This document shows positions 51,856-60,622 of a stretch of DNA of 64,000 bases, in pieces. A model generated the notes under the pieces. That model had not been told where the DNA came from. It saw nothing but the letters and a program-made list of their open reading frames with translations, and did no database searches. This DNA comes from Arthrobacter sulfonylureivorans (lineage in GTDB: Bacteria > Actinomycetota > Actinomycetes > Actinomycetales > Micrococcaceae), in assembly GCA_004000035.1 (NCBI GenBank), contig RJAE01000003.1, forward strand, positions 248,001 to 312,000, read 5' to 3'. Both the position numbers and the translations under genes were made by a program. Positions within the stretch are counted from its first letter, which is position 1; every line of letters starts with the position of its first letter.

Positions 51856-52677
51856 GTGGCTGTACCGACACGCCGAGCAAACACCATCCGCGAGTTACTC
51901 GCAAGAGGCAGAGTGCCCATCGGGATGCAGAGCTTTTCAGGTAGTCCGGCCATCGTTGAGATTCTCGGCTACACCGGATTCGACTACGTCATGCTCGACA
52001 CGGAGCATGCCTCGATCGACCAGACTCAACTGGAGCACCTTATTCGCGCGGCCGAAGTTTCTGGTCTCATGCCGCTTGTCCGAACGGACAGCAAGTCACC
52101 AGTGAGCATCCGGAAAGCGCTCGAGGCAGGCGCCGGAGGAGTTATCGTCCCCCAGATCGATTCCGCCGAAGAAGCCGCGGCTGCCGTAAAAGCTGCACGG
52201 TACCCACAGGGAGGCATTCGGGGAATGTGCCCCGCAACCCGGGCCTCCCGGTACGATACAGACGGTTGGGACGAATACACGCGTTGGTCCCGTGAAAACG
52301 TGATGGTTATCCCTATCATTGAGAGCATCGCCGGAGTGGAAGACGCGGAGGGAATCTGCGCCGCAGACGGGGTCGAGGTCATCATGTTCGGTCCCGGCGA
52401 CCTAGGGATGGAACTTGGGGTTGGAGGCCAAGGGCTAGAGGACCAGGCTGTCCAAGACTCTTTTGAGAGAGTGAAAACAGCGGCCAGGAAAACAGGCGTC
52501 GCCATCATGAGCACACCGTTCCCCGACTCCTCTCTCGAGTCTGCGCGCCAACTCATCGAGAACGGAGTCGATGTTCTGCTGCAGTCCGTGGACGAACTGC
52601 TGTTCTTCAAGATGTGCAAGGAACTCAGCGATTCCCTTGAACCTGTTCGTGACCGGCTGGGCCTGCTGAACAAGTGA
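51856..52677 (+). CDS. HpcH/HpaI-family class II aldolase
   Basis: A 273-residue TIM-barrel aldolase that should cleave 2-oxo-hydroxy acids to pyruvate and an aldehyde. It has the family pattern: VMLDTEHASI with the catalytic His region, PLVRTDS (Arg for the carboxylate), GVIVPQIDSAEEAAAAV, the metal ligand Glu in IPIIESIAG and the metal Asp in MFGPGDLG. I chose GTG at 51856 because GAAGGAGACCCCT precedes it; the frame is open 88 codons upstream without homology. It lies 650 bases after the dehydrogenase in the same direction. Confidence 0.87.
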   Translation: MAVPTRRANTIRELLARGRVPIGMQSFSGSPAIVEILGYTGFDYVMLDTEHASIDQTQLEHLIRAAEVSGLMPLVRTDSKSPVSIRKALEAGAGGVIVPQIDSAEEAAAAVKAARYPQGGIRGMCPATRASRYDTDGWDEYTRWSRENVMVIPIIESIAGVEDAEGICAADGVEVIMFGPGDLGMELGVGGQGLEDQAVQDSFERVKTAARKTGVAIMSTPFPDSSLESARQLIENGVDVLLQSVDELLFFKMCKELSDSLEPVRDRLGLLNK

Positions 52678-52737
52678 CAATGACGGTAACGTCATGTTTT
52701 GGTCGCCGCGAGTCATGAATAAATGCACTCACTTCGA

Positions 52738-52765
52738 GGGATGCCGCCCCTTTCAGCGGCATCCC
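52738..52765 (+). terminator. Terminator after the aldolase gene
   Basis: A perfect 10-bp stem (GGGATGCCGC/GCGGCATCCC) with an 8-base loop lies 60 bases after the aldolase stop. A smaller dyad TGACGGTAACGTCA (52681-52694) lies just after the stop. The hairpin marks the end of the island; GC-rich genes resume afterwards. Confidence 0.6.
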
Positions 52766-52896
52766 ATGGTCCTGCGTTCGCTAGAAGCTACTTCCATATG
52801 TTCATCGTCATGAGCGGCAACAGGGTCCGCTGAGATCCGAGGGCCAGCCTAGCTCGTCTGCATACCGCGCAGACATCAAACGTCTAATGTTTAGGG

Positions 52897-54237
52897 ATGA
52901 CATCAGATTGGACGCAGGCATCGATTTCTGAGAGCGTGAAGGACGACGGCGCTCCCGACATCCCGGCAGTGGAGTTTGCCGACGCGCTGGCGCCGGAGGT
53001 GAATCTCCCGGAACCGGCTCCGGAGGTAGCCTACGAGCAAACCCCGGAGCCGGTTCCCGCTGCCCGCCGCCGCTGGCTGACCGCGGCGGCGGTGGCCGCC
53101 GTCGTCCTCATCGGGCTCAACCTGCGCGCGGGCATTGCCAGCGCGGCGGCGCTGTTCCACGACCTGCAGCAGTTGTTGGGCTATGGGCCGCTGGTCGCCG
53201 CGCTGCTGCCAACGGTCCCGGTGCTGTGCTTTGCGCTGGCCGGGGCCGCGACGGCCTGGTTGAGCAGCCGGATGGGGCTGGAACGGGCCATCGCGCTGGC
53301 GCTGGCGCTGTTGGCCGCGGGGCTGGGGCTGCGCGGCATCGAGTCCGTCGGCTTCCTGCTGGCGGGCACGGTGGTGTCCATGTCCGGGTTGGCGGTCTGC
53401 AACGTGGCGATGCCGACGTTCATCCGCAAGTACTTCGCGCACCGGCCGTCAGCGATGACCGGTACCTACACCATCTCCATGTCCGTCGGAGCAACCGTGG
53501 CCGCAGCGGTCAGCGTGCCGCTGGCCATGCAGTTGGATTCGCCGCTGCTCGGTCTGGCCGCTTGGGCGCTGCTGGCCGTCGTCGGGCTGGCGGTCTTCCT
53601 GCCCATGACCTTCGTGGGCAGGCGCCAACTGGCTCCCGGGACCCGCGCCCACCTGTCGCCGTGGCCCCTGCTGCGCACGCGGAAGGGCCTGCTGCTGACC
53701 GGGCTGTTCACCATCCAGGCGCTGCTGGTCTACACCGTGATGGGCTGGTTCCCGTACATCCTGATCTCCCGCGGGATGGCCCCGGCGGCGGCCGGGCAGA
53801 CGCTGGCGCTGGTCCAGGTGGTCTCCATTCCCGCTGTCGTCCTGCTGCTGGCGATGGCAGCCCGGCCGGGCCTGCTGCGGCCGGCCTTTATGCTTACCTG
53901 CGCCGCCTCGTTGGCCGGCTATCTGGCCCTGCTGGTGCTGCCCGCGGAGCTGGCCGTGGTCCCCGCCGTCCTGATCGGCCTGGGCTTCGGTGTCTTCCCG
54001 CTGCTGATGCTGGTGATCAGCCGCGCCGGTTCGGACGCTGCGGAGACCACCGCGCTCTCCACGCTGGCCCAATCGGTGGGCTACCTGTTCGCCGCGCTGG
54101 GACCGTTCGGCCTGGGCCTGCTGCATGACGCGCTGGCGGACTGGACCGTTCCGCTGGTGCTGCTGGTGGCCGGCGCGGTGCTGCAGCTACTGCTGGCGCA
54201 CGGCGTCAGCTCCCTGGTACGGGAGGGGCGGAAATGA
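52897..54237 (+). CDS. MFS transporter, CynX/NimT-like
   Basis: A 446-residue permease with a 55-residue acidic N-terminal tail and 12 helices. It shows AAVVLIGLNLRAGIASAAALF, VCNVAMPTFIRKYFAHRPSA and GTYTISMSVGATVAAAVSVP, typical of the cyanate-permease-like MFS group. ATG at 52897 has no ribosome-binding site but a TAATGT -10-like hexamer ends six bases before it, so the message may be leaderless. It overlaps the FadR-type gene by 4 bases. Confidence 0.85.
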   Translation: MTSDWTQASISESVKDDGAPDIPAVEFADALAPEVNLPEPAPEVAYEQTPEPVPAARRRWLTAAAVAAVVLIGLNLRAGIASAAALFHDLQQLLGYGPLVAALLPTVPVLCFALAGAATAWLSSRMGLERAIALALALLAAGLGLRGIESVGFLLAGTVVSMSGLAVCNVAMPTFIRKYFAHRPSAMTGTYTISMSVGATVAAAVSVPLAMQLDSPLLGLAAWALLAVVGLAVFLPMTFVGRRQLAPGTRAHLSPWPLLRTRKGLLLTGLFTIQALLVYTVMGWFPYILISRGMAPAAAGQTLALVQVVSIPAVVLLLAMAARPGLLRPAFMLTCAASLAGYLALLVLPAELAVVPAVLIGLGFGVFPLLMLVISRAGSDAAETTALSTLAQSVGYLFAALGPFGLGLLHDALADWTVPLVLLVAGAVLQLLLAHGVSSLVREGRK

Positions 54238-54950
54238 CCGCGGTTCCGGGGCAGGGCCCCCTGCACCGGCCACCGCTGGCGGAGGAAGTCACCGCGCGGC
54301 TGCGCGAGTCCATTGTGGCGGGGCGCTGGCCGCTGGGCGGACGGATTCCGCCGGAGCCGGAGCTGGTGGCCAGCCTGGGGGTCTCCCGCGGCACGCTGCG
54401 CGAGGCGGTCAAGGCCCTGGCCCACGCCGGCATGCTGGAGGTCCGGCGCGGCGACGGAACCTATGTGCGCGCCACCAGCGAGATCAGCGGCACCGCCCGC
54501 CGTGCTTACCGCGAGTACGACGACGAGGACGTGCTGCAGGTGCGCTTCGCCCTGGACACCCAGGCCGCCCGGCTGGCGGCGCAGGCGCAAGAGTCGTCTG
54601 CCAAGGACGACGGCGCCGTAGCGGCGCTGCGCGAGATGCTCGCCCGGCGCCGGCAGGCCTGGGAAGAGCACGATCTGGAGGGCTGGATCGCCGCCGATTG
54701 GGACTTCCACCAGGCGGTGGCCGCGGCCTCCGGGAACCCGCTGCTGCACGAGCTGTACTCCAGTTTTGGCGACGTGTTCCACGGGACCAAGATGGCCCAG
54801 CGTTTGCGCGACGGCTTCGACGGGTGCCTGCGCGCCGGCCACGAGGACCTCGCGGACGCCATAGAGGCGGGCGATGCTGATGCTGCGGCGCAGACGGTCA
54901 TCGCCAATCTGCGGTACTGCTTGGAATGGATGCCGCCGCGCAAGCCGTAG
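54234..54950 (+). CDS. FadR-type GntR-family regulator
   Basis: A 238-residue regulator. The winged HTH is at residues about 12-80 (LAEEVTARLRESIVAGRWPL, then LVASLGVSRGTLREAVKALAHAG) and the FCD effector domain at about 95-230 with WIAADWDFHQAVAAASGN and H..L..AI...D....A....I. ATG overlaps the MFS stop as ATGA, so transporter and regulator are co-translated; the regulator probably controls the pair in response to a carboxylate-type ligand. Confidence 0.9.
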   Translation: MTAVPGQGPLHRPPLAEEVTARLRESIVAGRWPLGGRIPPEPELVASLGVSRGTLREAVKALAHAGMLEVRRGDGTYVRATSEISGTARRAYREYDDEDVLQVRFALDTQAARLAAQAQESSAKDDGAVAALREMLARRRQAWEEHDLEGWIAADWDFHQAVAAASGNPLLHELYSSFGDVFHGTKMAQRLRDGFDGCLRAGHEDLADAIEAGDADAAAQTVIANLRYCLEWMPPRKP

Positions 54951-55139
54951 TCCCGCGGCGGCGGGCAGCCCGGCCGTAAGCGGGCACCATGTCTCGCACC
55001 ATATCGCGCGCTCAGCGGAGCGCATGGGGCAGGCCACAACCGGCCACCGGTGGGGCTTGTGGCACGATCCCGCGCGGCCGGGGTACCTTGAATCACGAAC
55101 CCCGGAACGCACGGGAAGCAGGAATGAGGAAAGCTGGCA

Positions 55140-56072
55140 ATGTCCACTTCGACGAAACCGTCAGGAAGCACGCGCAAGACGTGGCTGAAGATCACCGCGG
55201 CAGTGGTCGGCGCCGTCGTCGTGCTGTTGCTGTTGGTGTTGCTGGCCAAGTGGTTGCGGACCATGCCGGGCGTGCAGGACTTCCTGGCCGCCTACCCGGG
55301 CCGCTCCGAACTTCCCGAGTCGGCCCCGGTGGGGCTGCCGGCCTGGCTGGGTTGGCAGCATTTCCTCAACTTCTTCTTCCTGGTGCTGATCATCCGCACC
55401 GGGCTGCAGGTGCGCACCGGCACGCGCTCGCCGGCCTACTGGACGCGCAACAACCAGGGCCTGATCAAGACCAAGAACAAGCCGACCAAGATCACGCTGA
55501 ATCTCTGGTTCCACCTGACGCTGGATGCGTTGTGGGTGCTCAACGGCATCGTGTTCATGGTGCTGATCTTCGCCACCGGGCACTGGATGCGGATTGTGCC
55601 CACCAGTTGGGACATCTTCCCAAACGCGCTCTCCGCGGCCCTGCAATATGCCTCGCTGGACTGGCCGCTGGAGAACGGCTGGGTGAACTACAACGCGCTG
55701 CAGCTGCTGACCTACTTCGCCACCGTCTTCATTGCGGCGCCGCTGGCCATCATTTCCGGCCTGCGGACCTCGGCCGCCTGGCCCAAGAAGGCCGCGGTGA
55801 ACAAGTACTACCCGATCGAGGCCGCCCGGGCCATCCACTTCCCGGTCATGATCTACTTCGTGGCGTTCATCGTGGTGCACGTGACGCTGGTGCTGGCCAC
55901 CGGCGCCTTGCGCAACCTCAACCACATGTATGCGGCATCGGACGACGGCGGCTGGGCCGGCTTCTGGATCTTCGCCGCCTCGCTGGCGGTCACGGTTGCG
56001 GCGTGGTTCCTGGCCCGGCCGATCTTCCTGCGGCCGATCGCCTCGCTGACCGGCAAGGTCACCTCCCGCTGA
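55140..56072 (+). CDS. Cytochrome b/b6-like membrane protein
   Basis: A 310-residue membrane protein with five to six helices (around 17-37, 75-88, 128-148, 195-215, 240-265 and 280-298). The pattern GWQHFLNFFFLVLIIRTGLQV, NLWFHLTLDALWVLNGIV and RAIHFPVMIYFVAFIVVHVTL has His residues in paired helices, like b561/formate dehydrogenase gamma-type haem proteins. It could anchor an oxidoreductase encoded elsewhere. ATG at 55140 follows GAGGAAAGCTGGCA. The stop codon lies in a 7-base tandem repeat. Confidence 0.75.
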   Translation: MSTSTKPSGSTRKTWLKITAAVVGAVVVLLLLVLLAKWLRTMPGVQDFLAAYPGRSELPESAPVGLPAWLGWQHFLNFFFLVLIIRTGLQVRTGTRSPAYWTRNNQGLIKTKNKPTKITLNLWFHLTLDALWVLNGIVFMVLIFATGHWMRIVPTSWDIFPNALSAALQYASLDWPLENGWVNYNALQLLTYFATVFIAAPLAIISGLRTSAAWPKKAAVNKYYPIEAARAIHFPVMIYFVAFIVVHVTLVLATGALRNLNHMYAASDDGGWAGFWIFAASLAVTVAAWFLARPIFLRPIASLTGKVTSR

Positions 56073-56095
56073 CGGCTGACGGCTGACGGCTGACG
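56068..56095 (+). repeat. Four tandem copies of GCTGACG at a stop codon
   Basis: The 7-base unit GCTGACG is repeated four times in a row; the TGA of the cytochrome b-like gene lies in the first copy. A degenerate fifth unit (CCTGACC) follows. Confidence 0.85.
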
Positions 56096-56189
56096 CCTGA
56101 CCGGCAAGGCCAGCTGCGGCCAACCGCGACACGCTGCAGCCGTTGCCACAACGCCGGGCGCCGCGCCCGCGCACGGCTACACTGCCCAC

Positions 56190-56567
56190 GTGATCACTGT
56201 TGCGGCCGTTGCCGCCTGCTGCGTCCTTGCCCTGCTGGCCTTCTTCCAGATCCTGCTTGCCGCAGGCCTGCCGTTGGGCCGGTTCGCGTGGGGAGGCAGC
56301 CACCGTGTCCTGCCGGCCAAGTTCCGGATTGGGAGCGCCGTCTCGGTGGTCCTGTATGCCTTCTTTGGGGTCATCATCCTGGACCGGGCGCAGCTTTTGG
56401 ACGCGCTGCCGCACACCGTGTCTGTGGTGTTGATCTGGGTCCTGACGGCCTACCTTTTCGTGGGCGTCCTGATGAACGCCATCTCGCGGAGCAAGCCCGA
56501 GCGGTGGACCATGACGCCGGTGGCCCTGGTGCTGGGCATGCTCAGCCTGGCGGTCGCCCTCGGCTGA
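56190..56567 (+). CDS. Small four-helix membrane protein
   Basis: A 125-residue protein with four predicted helices (around 2-25, 46-64, 75-97 and 106-124) and a short basic loop between helices three and four (SRSKPERW). GTG at 56190 is assumed to be the start; ribosome-binding evidence is weak. The family is not recognised; its length and arrangement are like many actinobacterial membrane proteins of unknown function. Confidence 0.65.
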   Translation: MITVAAVAACCVLALLAFFQILLAAGLPLGRFAWGGSHRVLPAKFRIGSAVSVVLYAFFGVIILDRAQLLDALPHTVSVVLIWVLTAYLFVGVLMNAISRSKPERWTMTPVALVLGMLSLAVALG

Positions 56568-56681
56568 CGGACTGTCCCCGGCCTTACCGGGAAGACAATG
56601 CCGGGGAGACAAAAATCGGGGCTTGCCCCGAGCGCACGGCTGCCTCACGATTGGTTCACTACGGCCAATCAGGAGGCAGCC

Positions 56682-57698
56682 ATGAAGGTTCGTTTCCGCC
56701 GCGCGCTGATTGCCCTTGCGATGATTGCCGCGGTTCCGGCGGCCCTCGCCGGCGGCGTGGTCTTCTGGCTGCGCTTCAGCCCTCGGCCGCTGGCGGTTTT
56801 GCTTCGGGTGTTGGCCGAGCGGGACGGCCGTCGCACCGCCCGCGCCATGGCCCGCCATGTGCCGGACGGCGTCAGCGAGATCCTGGACCAGCAGTACCTG
56901 AGCGACCATGGCCACACCTACCTGGACGTGTTCTTCCCGGACGAGGCAGCACGGGATTCGCTGCGCCTGCCAACTATCGTCTGGATCCACGGCGGAGCGT
57001 GGATCTCCGGCACCAAGAACGACGTCGCCAATTACCTTCGGATCCTGGCCTCCTACGGCTTCACCACAGTGGGCGTGGACTACTCGCTAGCGCACAAGCG
57101 CCGCTATCCGGCGCCCGTGCGCCAGAGCGCCGCCGCCTTGCGCTATCTGGAGCACAATGCCCAGCGCCTGCACATAGATACCGAGCGGATTGTGCTCGCG
57201 GGGGACTCGGCCGGCGCCCAGATCGCGGCGCAGTTGGCGCTGGTGGTCTCCGACCCGGACTATGCCCAAAAGCTGGGCATCGCCTCGCCGACGGCTCCGG
57301 ACCGGCTGCGCGCGGTGCTGTTGCACTGCGGCGGCTACGATCTGTCGCTAACCGGGGCGGACCAAGCCGGGAACCAGAACTATCTGCGCACCGTGCTGTG
57401 GTCCTACACCGGGGCCAAGGATTACCTGGAGCGGCCGTACACCGCCTTGGCCTCGGTTGCCCGGTATGTGAGCGACAAGTTCCCGCCGGCTTTCGTCTCC
57501 GCGGGCAATACCGACCCGCTGCTGCCGCACTCGCTGGCGTTGGTCAAGGAGCTGAAGAAGAACGGCACGAAGGTCGAGGAATTCTTCCCGCAGACGGCCG
57601 CCGGGCTGGGGCACCAGTTCCAGTTCAATCTGGACCTGGAGGCGGCGTGGCGGGCGCTGGAGCGCAGCGTGCACTTCCTCCGCCAGCACACCGGCTGA
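56682..57698 (+). CDS. Alpha/beta hydrolase, BD-FAE/esterase-like
   Basis: A 338-residue protein with an N-terminal membrane anchor or signal (residues 7-30). The oxyanion motif is IHGGAWISGTKND, the nucleophile elbow GDSAGAQIAAQ and the acid/His region SAGNTDPLLPHS and GHQFQF. These fit the hormone-sensitive-lipase-like carboxylesterase group. ATG at 56682 follows AGGAGGCAGCC. It is convergent with the aldo/keto reductase gene. The substrate is unknown. Confidence 0.83.
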   Translation: MKVRFRRALIALAMIAAVPAALAGGVVFWLRFSPRPLAVLLRVLAERDGRRTARAMARHVPDGVSEILDQQYLSDHGHTYLDVFFPDEAARDSLRLPTIVWIHGGAWISGTKNDVANYLRILASYGFTTVGVDYSLAHKRRYPAPVRQSAAALRYLEHNAQRLHIDTERIVLAGDSAGAQIAAQLALVVSDPDYAQKLGIASPTAPDRLRAVLLHCGGYDLSLTGADQAGNQNYLRTVLWSYTGAKDYLERPYTALASVARYVSDKFPPAFVSAGNTDPLLPHSLALVKELKKNGTKVEEFFPQTAAGLGHQFQFNLDLEAAWRALERSVHFLRQHTG

Positions 57699-57716
57699 CT
57701 GTCCGCGCCCTCCCTG

Positions 57717-58712
57717 CTATGCGGCGGCGAACTCTTCGGTGTCCACGTCGGCCCGGGTGGCTGCGTTGTAGCGCGGGCCGTGGACGGTGTCTTGGTTGAT
57801 CAGCGCCTCCAGCCGCTGCAGCACGTCTGCACCCAGTGCCACCTCCGCGGCGCCCAGGTCTTCGTCTAAATGGGCGATGCTCCTGGTGCCCGGCAGCGCG
57901 ATCACGTGCTCGCCGCGGGACAGCACCCAGGCGAGGGCCAGCTGGGCAGGTGAGCAGCCGGCGTCGTCCGCGATGGCACGGAAGCCATCGAGCAGCGTCA
58001 GGTTCTGCGGGTAGTTTTCCGGCCAGAAGCGCGGCATGCCGTGGCGGATGTCCTTCTCCGGCAGCGCCGACGGGTCATCCAGGGTGCCGGTGAGGAATCC
58101 GCGGGCCAGCGGGCTGAAGGCGACGAAGGCCGTGCCGAGTTCCGCACAGGCTGCCAGCGTTCCCAGTTCCGGGTTGCGCGTCCACAGCGAGTATTCGGTC
58201 TGCAGGGCCGCAATCGGGTGCACCGCGTGTGCCCGTCGCAGGGTTGCGGCGGAGACCTCGGACAGGCCGATCGCGCCGATCTTGCCGGCAGCGACCAGCT
58301 CGGCCAGCGCGCCGACCGACTCCTCGACGGGGATGGTCTTGTCCCAGCGGTGCAAGTAGTAGAGGTCAATGTGGTCGGTGCGCAGCCGTTGCAGTGCCGC
58401 GTCGCAGGTTGCTTTGAGCGTCTCCGGGCGCCCGTCGATGACCCGCCGGCCGGCCACACTGGTCATCCCGCACTTGCTGGCCAGGAAAAACTCGTCCCGT
58501 CGCGGGCCCAGCACCTCGCCGATCAGCTCCTCGTTTGCGGTGGCCCCGTACAGCGCGGCGGTGTCGAAGTGCCGCACGCCCGCGTCCAGGGCATGCAGCA
58601 GAAGTTTCGCCGCATCCTCGCGGGCCGGCGGGACCCCGTACGCGTGGCTGAGGTTCATGCAGCCCAGCCCGATGCTGCCGACGTCGAGCGTTCCGATCGT
58701 TCGCGTAGTCAT
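57717..58712 (-). CDS. Aldo/keto reductase
   Basis: A 331-residue NADPH-dependent TIM-barrel reductase. The catalytic tetrad is visible: Asp and Tyr in FDTAALYG, Lys in ASKCGM, and His in YYLHRWD. The arrangement and the LDVGSIGLGCMNLSHAYG opening resemble the YajO/AKR13-like group. ATG at 58710-58712. It is convergent with the esterase gene and is upstream of, and in the same direction as, no other gene. Confidence 0.9.
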   Translation of the reverse strand: MTTRTIGTLDVGSIGLGCMNLSHAYGVPPAREDAAKLLLHALDAGVRHFDTAALYGATANEELIGEVLGPRRDEFFLASKCGMTSVAGRRVIDGRPETLKATCDAALQRLRTDHIDLYYLHRWDKTIPVEESVGALAELVAAGKIGAIGLSEVSAATLRRAHAVHPIAALQTEYSLWTRNPELGTLAACAELGTAFVAFSPLARGFLTGTLDDPSALPEKDIRHGMPRFWPENYPQNLTLLDGFRAIADDAGCSPAQLALAWVLSRGEHVIALPGTRSIAHLDEDLGAAEVALGADVLQRLEALINQDTVHGPRYNAATRADVDTEEFAAA

Positions 58713-58753
58713 GCTTTCACGTTACATCTGTCCGGGGACGCACCGTGCCGCGG

Positions 58754-58808
58754 GCCCGCCGCCGGCTCACTCCTGCCGGCCCGCCGCCGGCTCACTCTCG
58801 GCTCACTC
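58754..58808. repeat. Direct repeats overlapping the stop codon of the DHA2 exporter gene
   Basis: Two exact 19-base copies of GCCCGCCGCCGGCTCACTC (58754-58772 and 58779-58797, period 25) are followed by a third partial copy, CGGCTCACTC (58799-58808), which contains the TGA of the minus-strand gene at 58803-58805. Every copy carries the GAGTGAGCC core with a TGA. Confidence 0.75.
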
Positions 58809-60440
58809 CGGCCGGTCCCGGCTGGCCGGGGTGCCCACTTCCTCCGAGAGCGGGATCTCCTTGACGAAGCAGGCGAGCACCAGCGCTGCGAGCACGATCG
58901 GCACCGCGTAAAGGTAGATCGGCGGCAGCGCCTGGGCGAAGGCATGCGCGATGAACTCCTGGGTCGGGGCAGGCAGCGATTTGAGCGCAGCGGGGCCGAG
59001 CGAACTGAAGCTTTGGCCACCGCCGGAACCAATCGTCGACACCAGGTCGTGCGGCGCCGTCGAGAATTGCTCGGTCAGGCGGCTGATGAAAATAGCGCCG
59101 AACAGCGAAATGCCGAAGGTGGCGCCGATCTGGCGGAAGTAGTTGGTGGCCGAGGTGGCAGTGCCCAGATCCCGGCGTCGGACGCTGTTCTGCACGATCA
59201 GCACCAGGTTTTGCATGATGGAGCCCAGCCCCAGTCCCAGCACCAGCATCCCGGCGGCGGTGAACGCGTACGGCGTGGTGTCGGAGATCTGCGAGAGCAT
59301 GACCAGTCCGGCCGCGATCAGTGTGGTGCCGATGATCGGGAAGATCTTGTAACGGCCGGTGCGGGTCACCAGTTGCCCGGTGGCGGTGGTGGCTCCCACC
59401 ATGCCCGCAGTCATGGGGATCATCATCAGGCCGGACTCGGTGGCGCTGGCGCCGTTGACCATCTGCAAGAACGTGGGCAGATAGGCGATCGCGGAGAACA
59501 TCGCGATGCCCACGCACACGCCCATCAACGTTGGCAGCGTGAAGTCCCGGTCGCGGAACAGCCGCAGCGGCAGCACCGGTTCCACGGCCCGGCGTTCGGC
59601 CAGCACGAACAACACCGAGGCGACCACCGTGACCGCGCCGAGCACGATGATCACCGGGCTGTCCCAGGGGTAGGTGGTCCCGCCCCAGCTGGTGAACAGG
59701 ATGACGGCCGCACTGGCGACCGCCAGCAGGAAGGTGCCCAGATAGTCCAGCTTGGGCCGCGGACCGTCCGGTTTACGCAGGTGCAGGGTGGTGGTGATGA
59801 CGGCCAGCGCCGCGGCCCCCAGCGGCAGGTTGATGTAGAAGATCCAGCGCCAGTTCCAATGGTCGGTGATGAACCCGCCCAGCAGCGGTCCGCTGACCGA
59901 GGCGAGACCGAAGGCCGCCCCGATCAGGCCCATGTACTTGCCCCGCTCGCGCGGCGAAACAAGGTCGCCGATGATCGCTTGGGCGCCGATCATCAACCCG
60001 CCGCCGCCAACCCCCTGGATGGCGCGGAAGGCGATCAGCTGCGGCATGCTCTGGGCCATGCCGGAGAGCATGGAGCCGCCCAGGAACACCGCGATCGCGA
60101 AGATGAAGATGCTCTTGCGCCCGAACAGGTCGCCGAGCTTGCCATAAATCGGCAGCCCGATGGTGGCGGCCAGAATGTAGGCGGTGATCACCCAGGAGAT
60201 GTGCTCCAGCCCGTTCAAATCCCCGACGATCGTGGGCAGCGCGGTCGCCACGATGGTCTGGTCCAGCGCGGCCAGCAGGACGGCGAGCATCAGGCCCAGG
60301 AACACCACCATGATCCGCGGCTGCGGGGTGGCCGGGCGGTCCCGGATATGGTCCCGGTCCTGATCCGTGCGCGCGGAAACCGGTGCGGTTGAAGGACCGA
60401 AGGGCTGAGGGCCCCGGTCCGGGCTGGGAGGAACTGCCAT
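58803..60440 (-). CDS. MFS drug exporter, DHA2 (EmrB/QacA) type
   Basis: A 545-residue 14-helix exporter. The family is shown by VLLAALDQTIVATALPTIVGDL (motif D1-like), KLGDLFGRKSIFIF (motif A), RAIQGVGGGGLM and GPLLGGFITDHWNWRWIFYINLP (motif C and loop). ATG at 60438-60440 is chosen; a Pro-rich 40-residue tail precedes helix one. It is divergent from the YdhF-like reductase gene with 182 bases between. The substrates are unknown. Confidence 0.9.
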   Translation of the reverse strand: MAVPPSPDRGPQPFGPSTAPVSARTDQDRDHIRDRPATPQPRIMVVFLGLMLAVLLAALDQTIVATALPTIVGDLNGLEHISWVITAYILAATIGLPIYGKLGDLFGRKSIFIFAIAVFLGGSMLSGMAQSMPQLIAFRAIQGVGGGGLMIGAQAIIGDLVSPRERGKYMGLIGAAFGLASVSGPLLGGFITDHWNWRWIFYINLPLGAAALAVITTTLHLRKPDGPRPKLDYLGTFLLAVASAAVILFTSWGGTTYPWDSPVIIVLGAVTVVASVLFVLAERRAVEPVLPLRLFRDRDFTLPTLMGVCVGIAMFSAIAYLPTFLQMVNGASATESGLMMIPMTAGMVGATTATGQLVTRTGRYKIFPIIGTTLIAAGLVMLSQISDTTPYAFTAAGMLVLGLGLGSIMQNLVLIVQNSVRRRDLGTATSATNYFRQIGATFGISLFGAIFISRLTEQFSTAPHDLVSTIGSGGGQSFSSLGPAALKSLPAPTQEFIAHAFAQALPPIYLYAVPIVLAALVLACFVKEIPLSEEVGTPASRDRPE

Positions 60441-60622
60441 GGTGAAACTTCCTGGCGGTGCGGGTGGCGCAGGCGGCCTGATGATGGTTGCCTGGGGACG
60501 CTATCCGCCCCGCGACTGCTACCGTACTGCCGTCCGCGGAGCGGCACAACCCCCGATTTCGGCACGGCTTTCGGCACGGCGCTGACGTAGGCTGGAAGCC
60601 TGCCCAGCGAAGGGACACACCA

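Noticed and set aside
56068-56095. Short regular repeats as a possible CRISPR array
   Set aside because: The unit is only 7 bases with no spacers; nothing in the window has CRISPR repeat-spacer architecture or cas genes.
55161-56990. A 609-codon open frame on the minus strand
   Set aside because: It covers the cytochrome b-like, small membrane and esterase genes in antisense and shows only low-complexity composition.
58041-60392. A 783-codon open frame on the plus strand
   Set aside because: It is antisense to the aldo/keto reductase and DHA2 exporter genes; its sequence is His/Arg/Gly-rich without domains, a typical GC-rich shadow frame.
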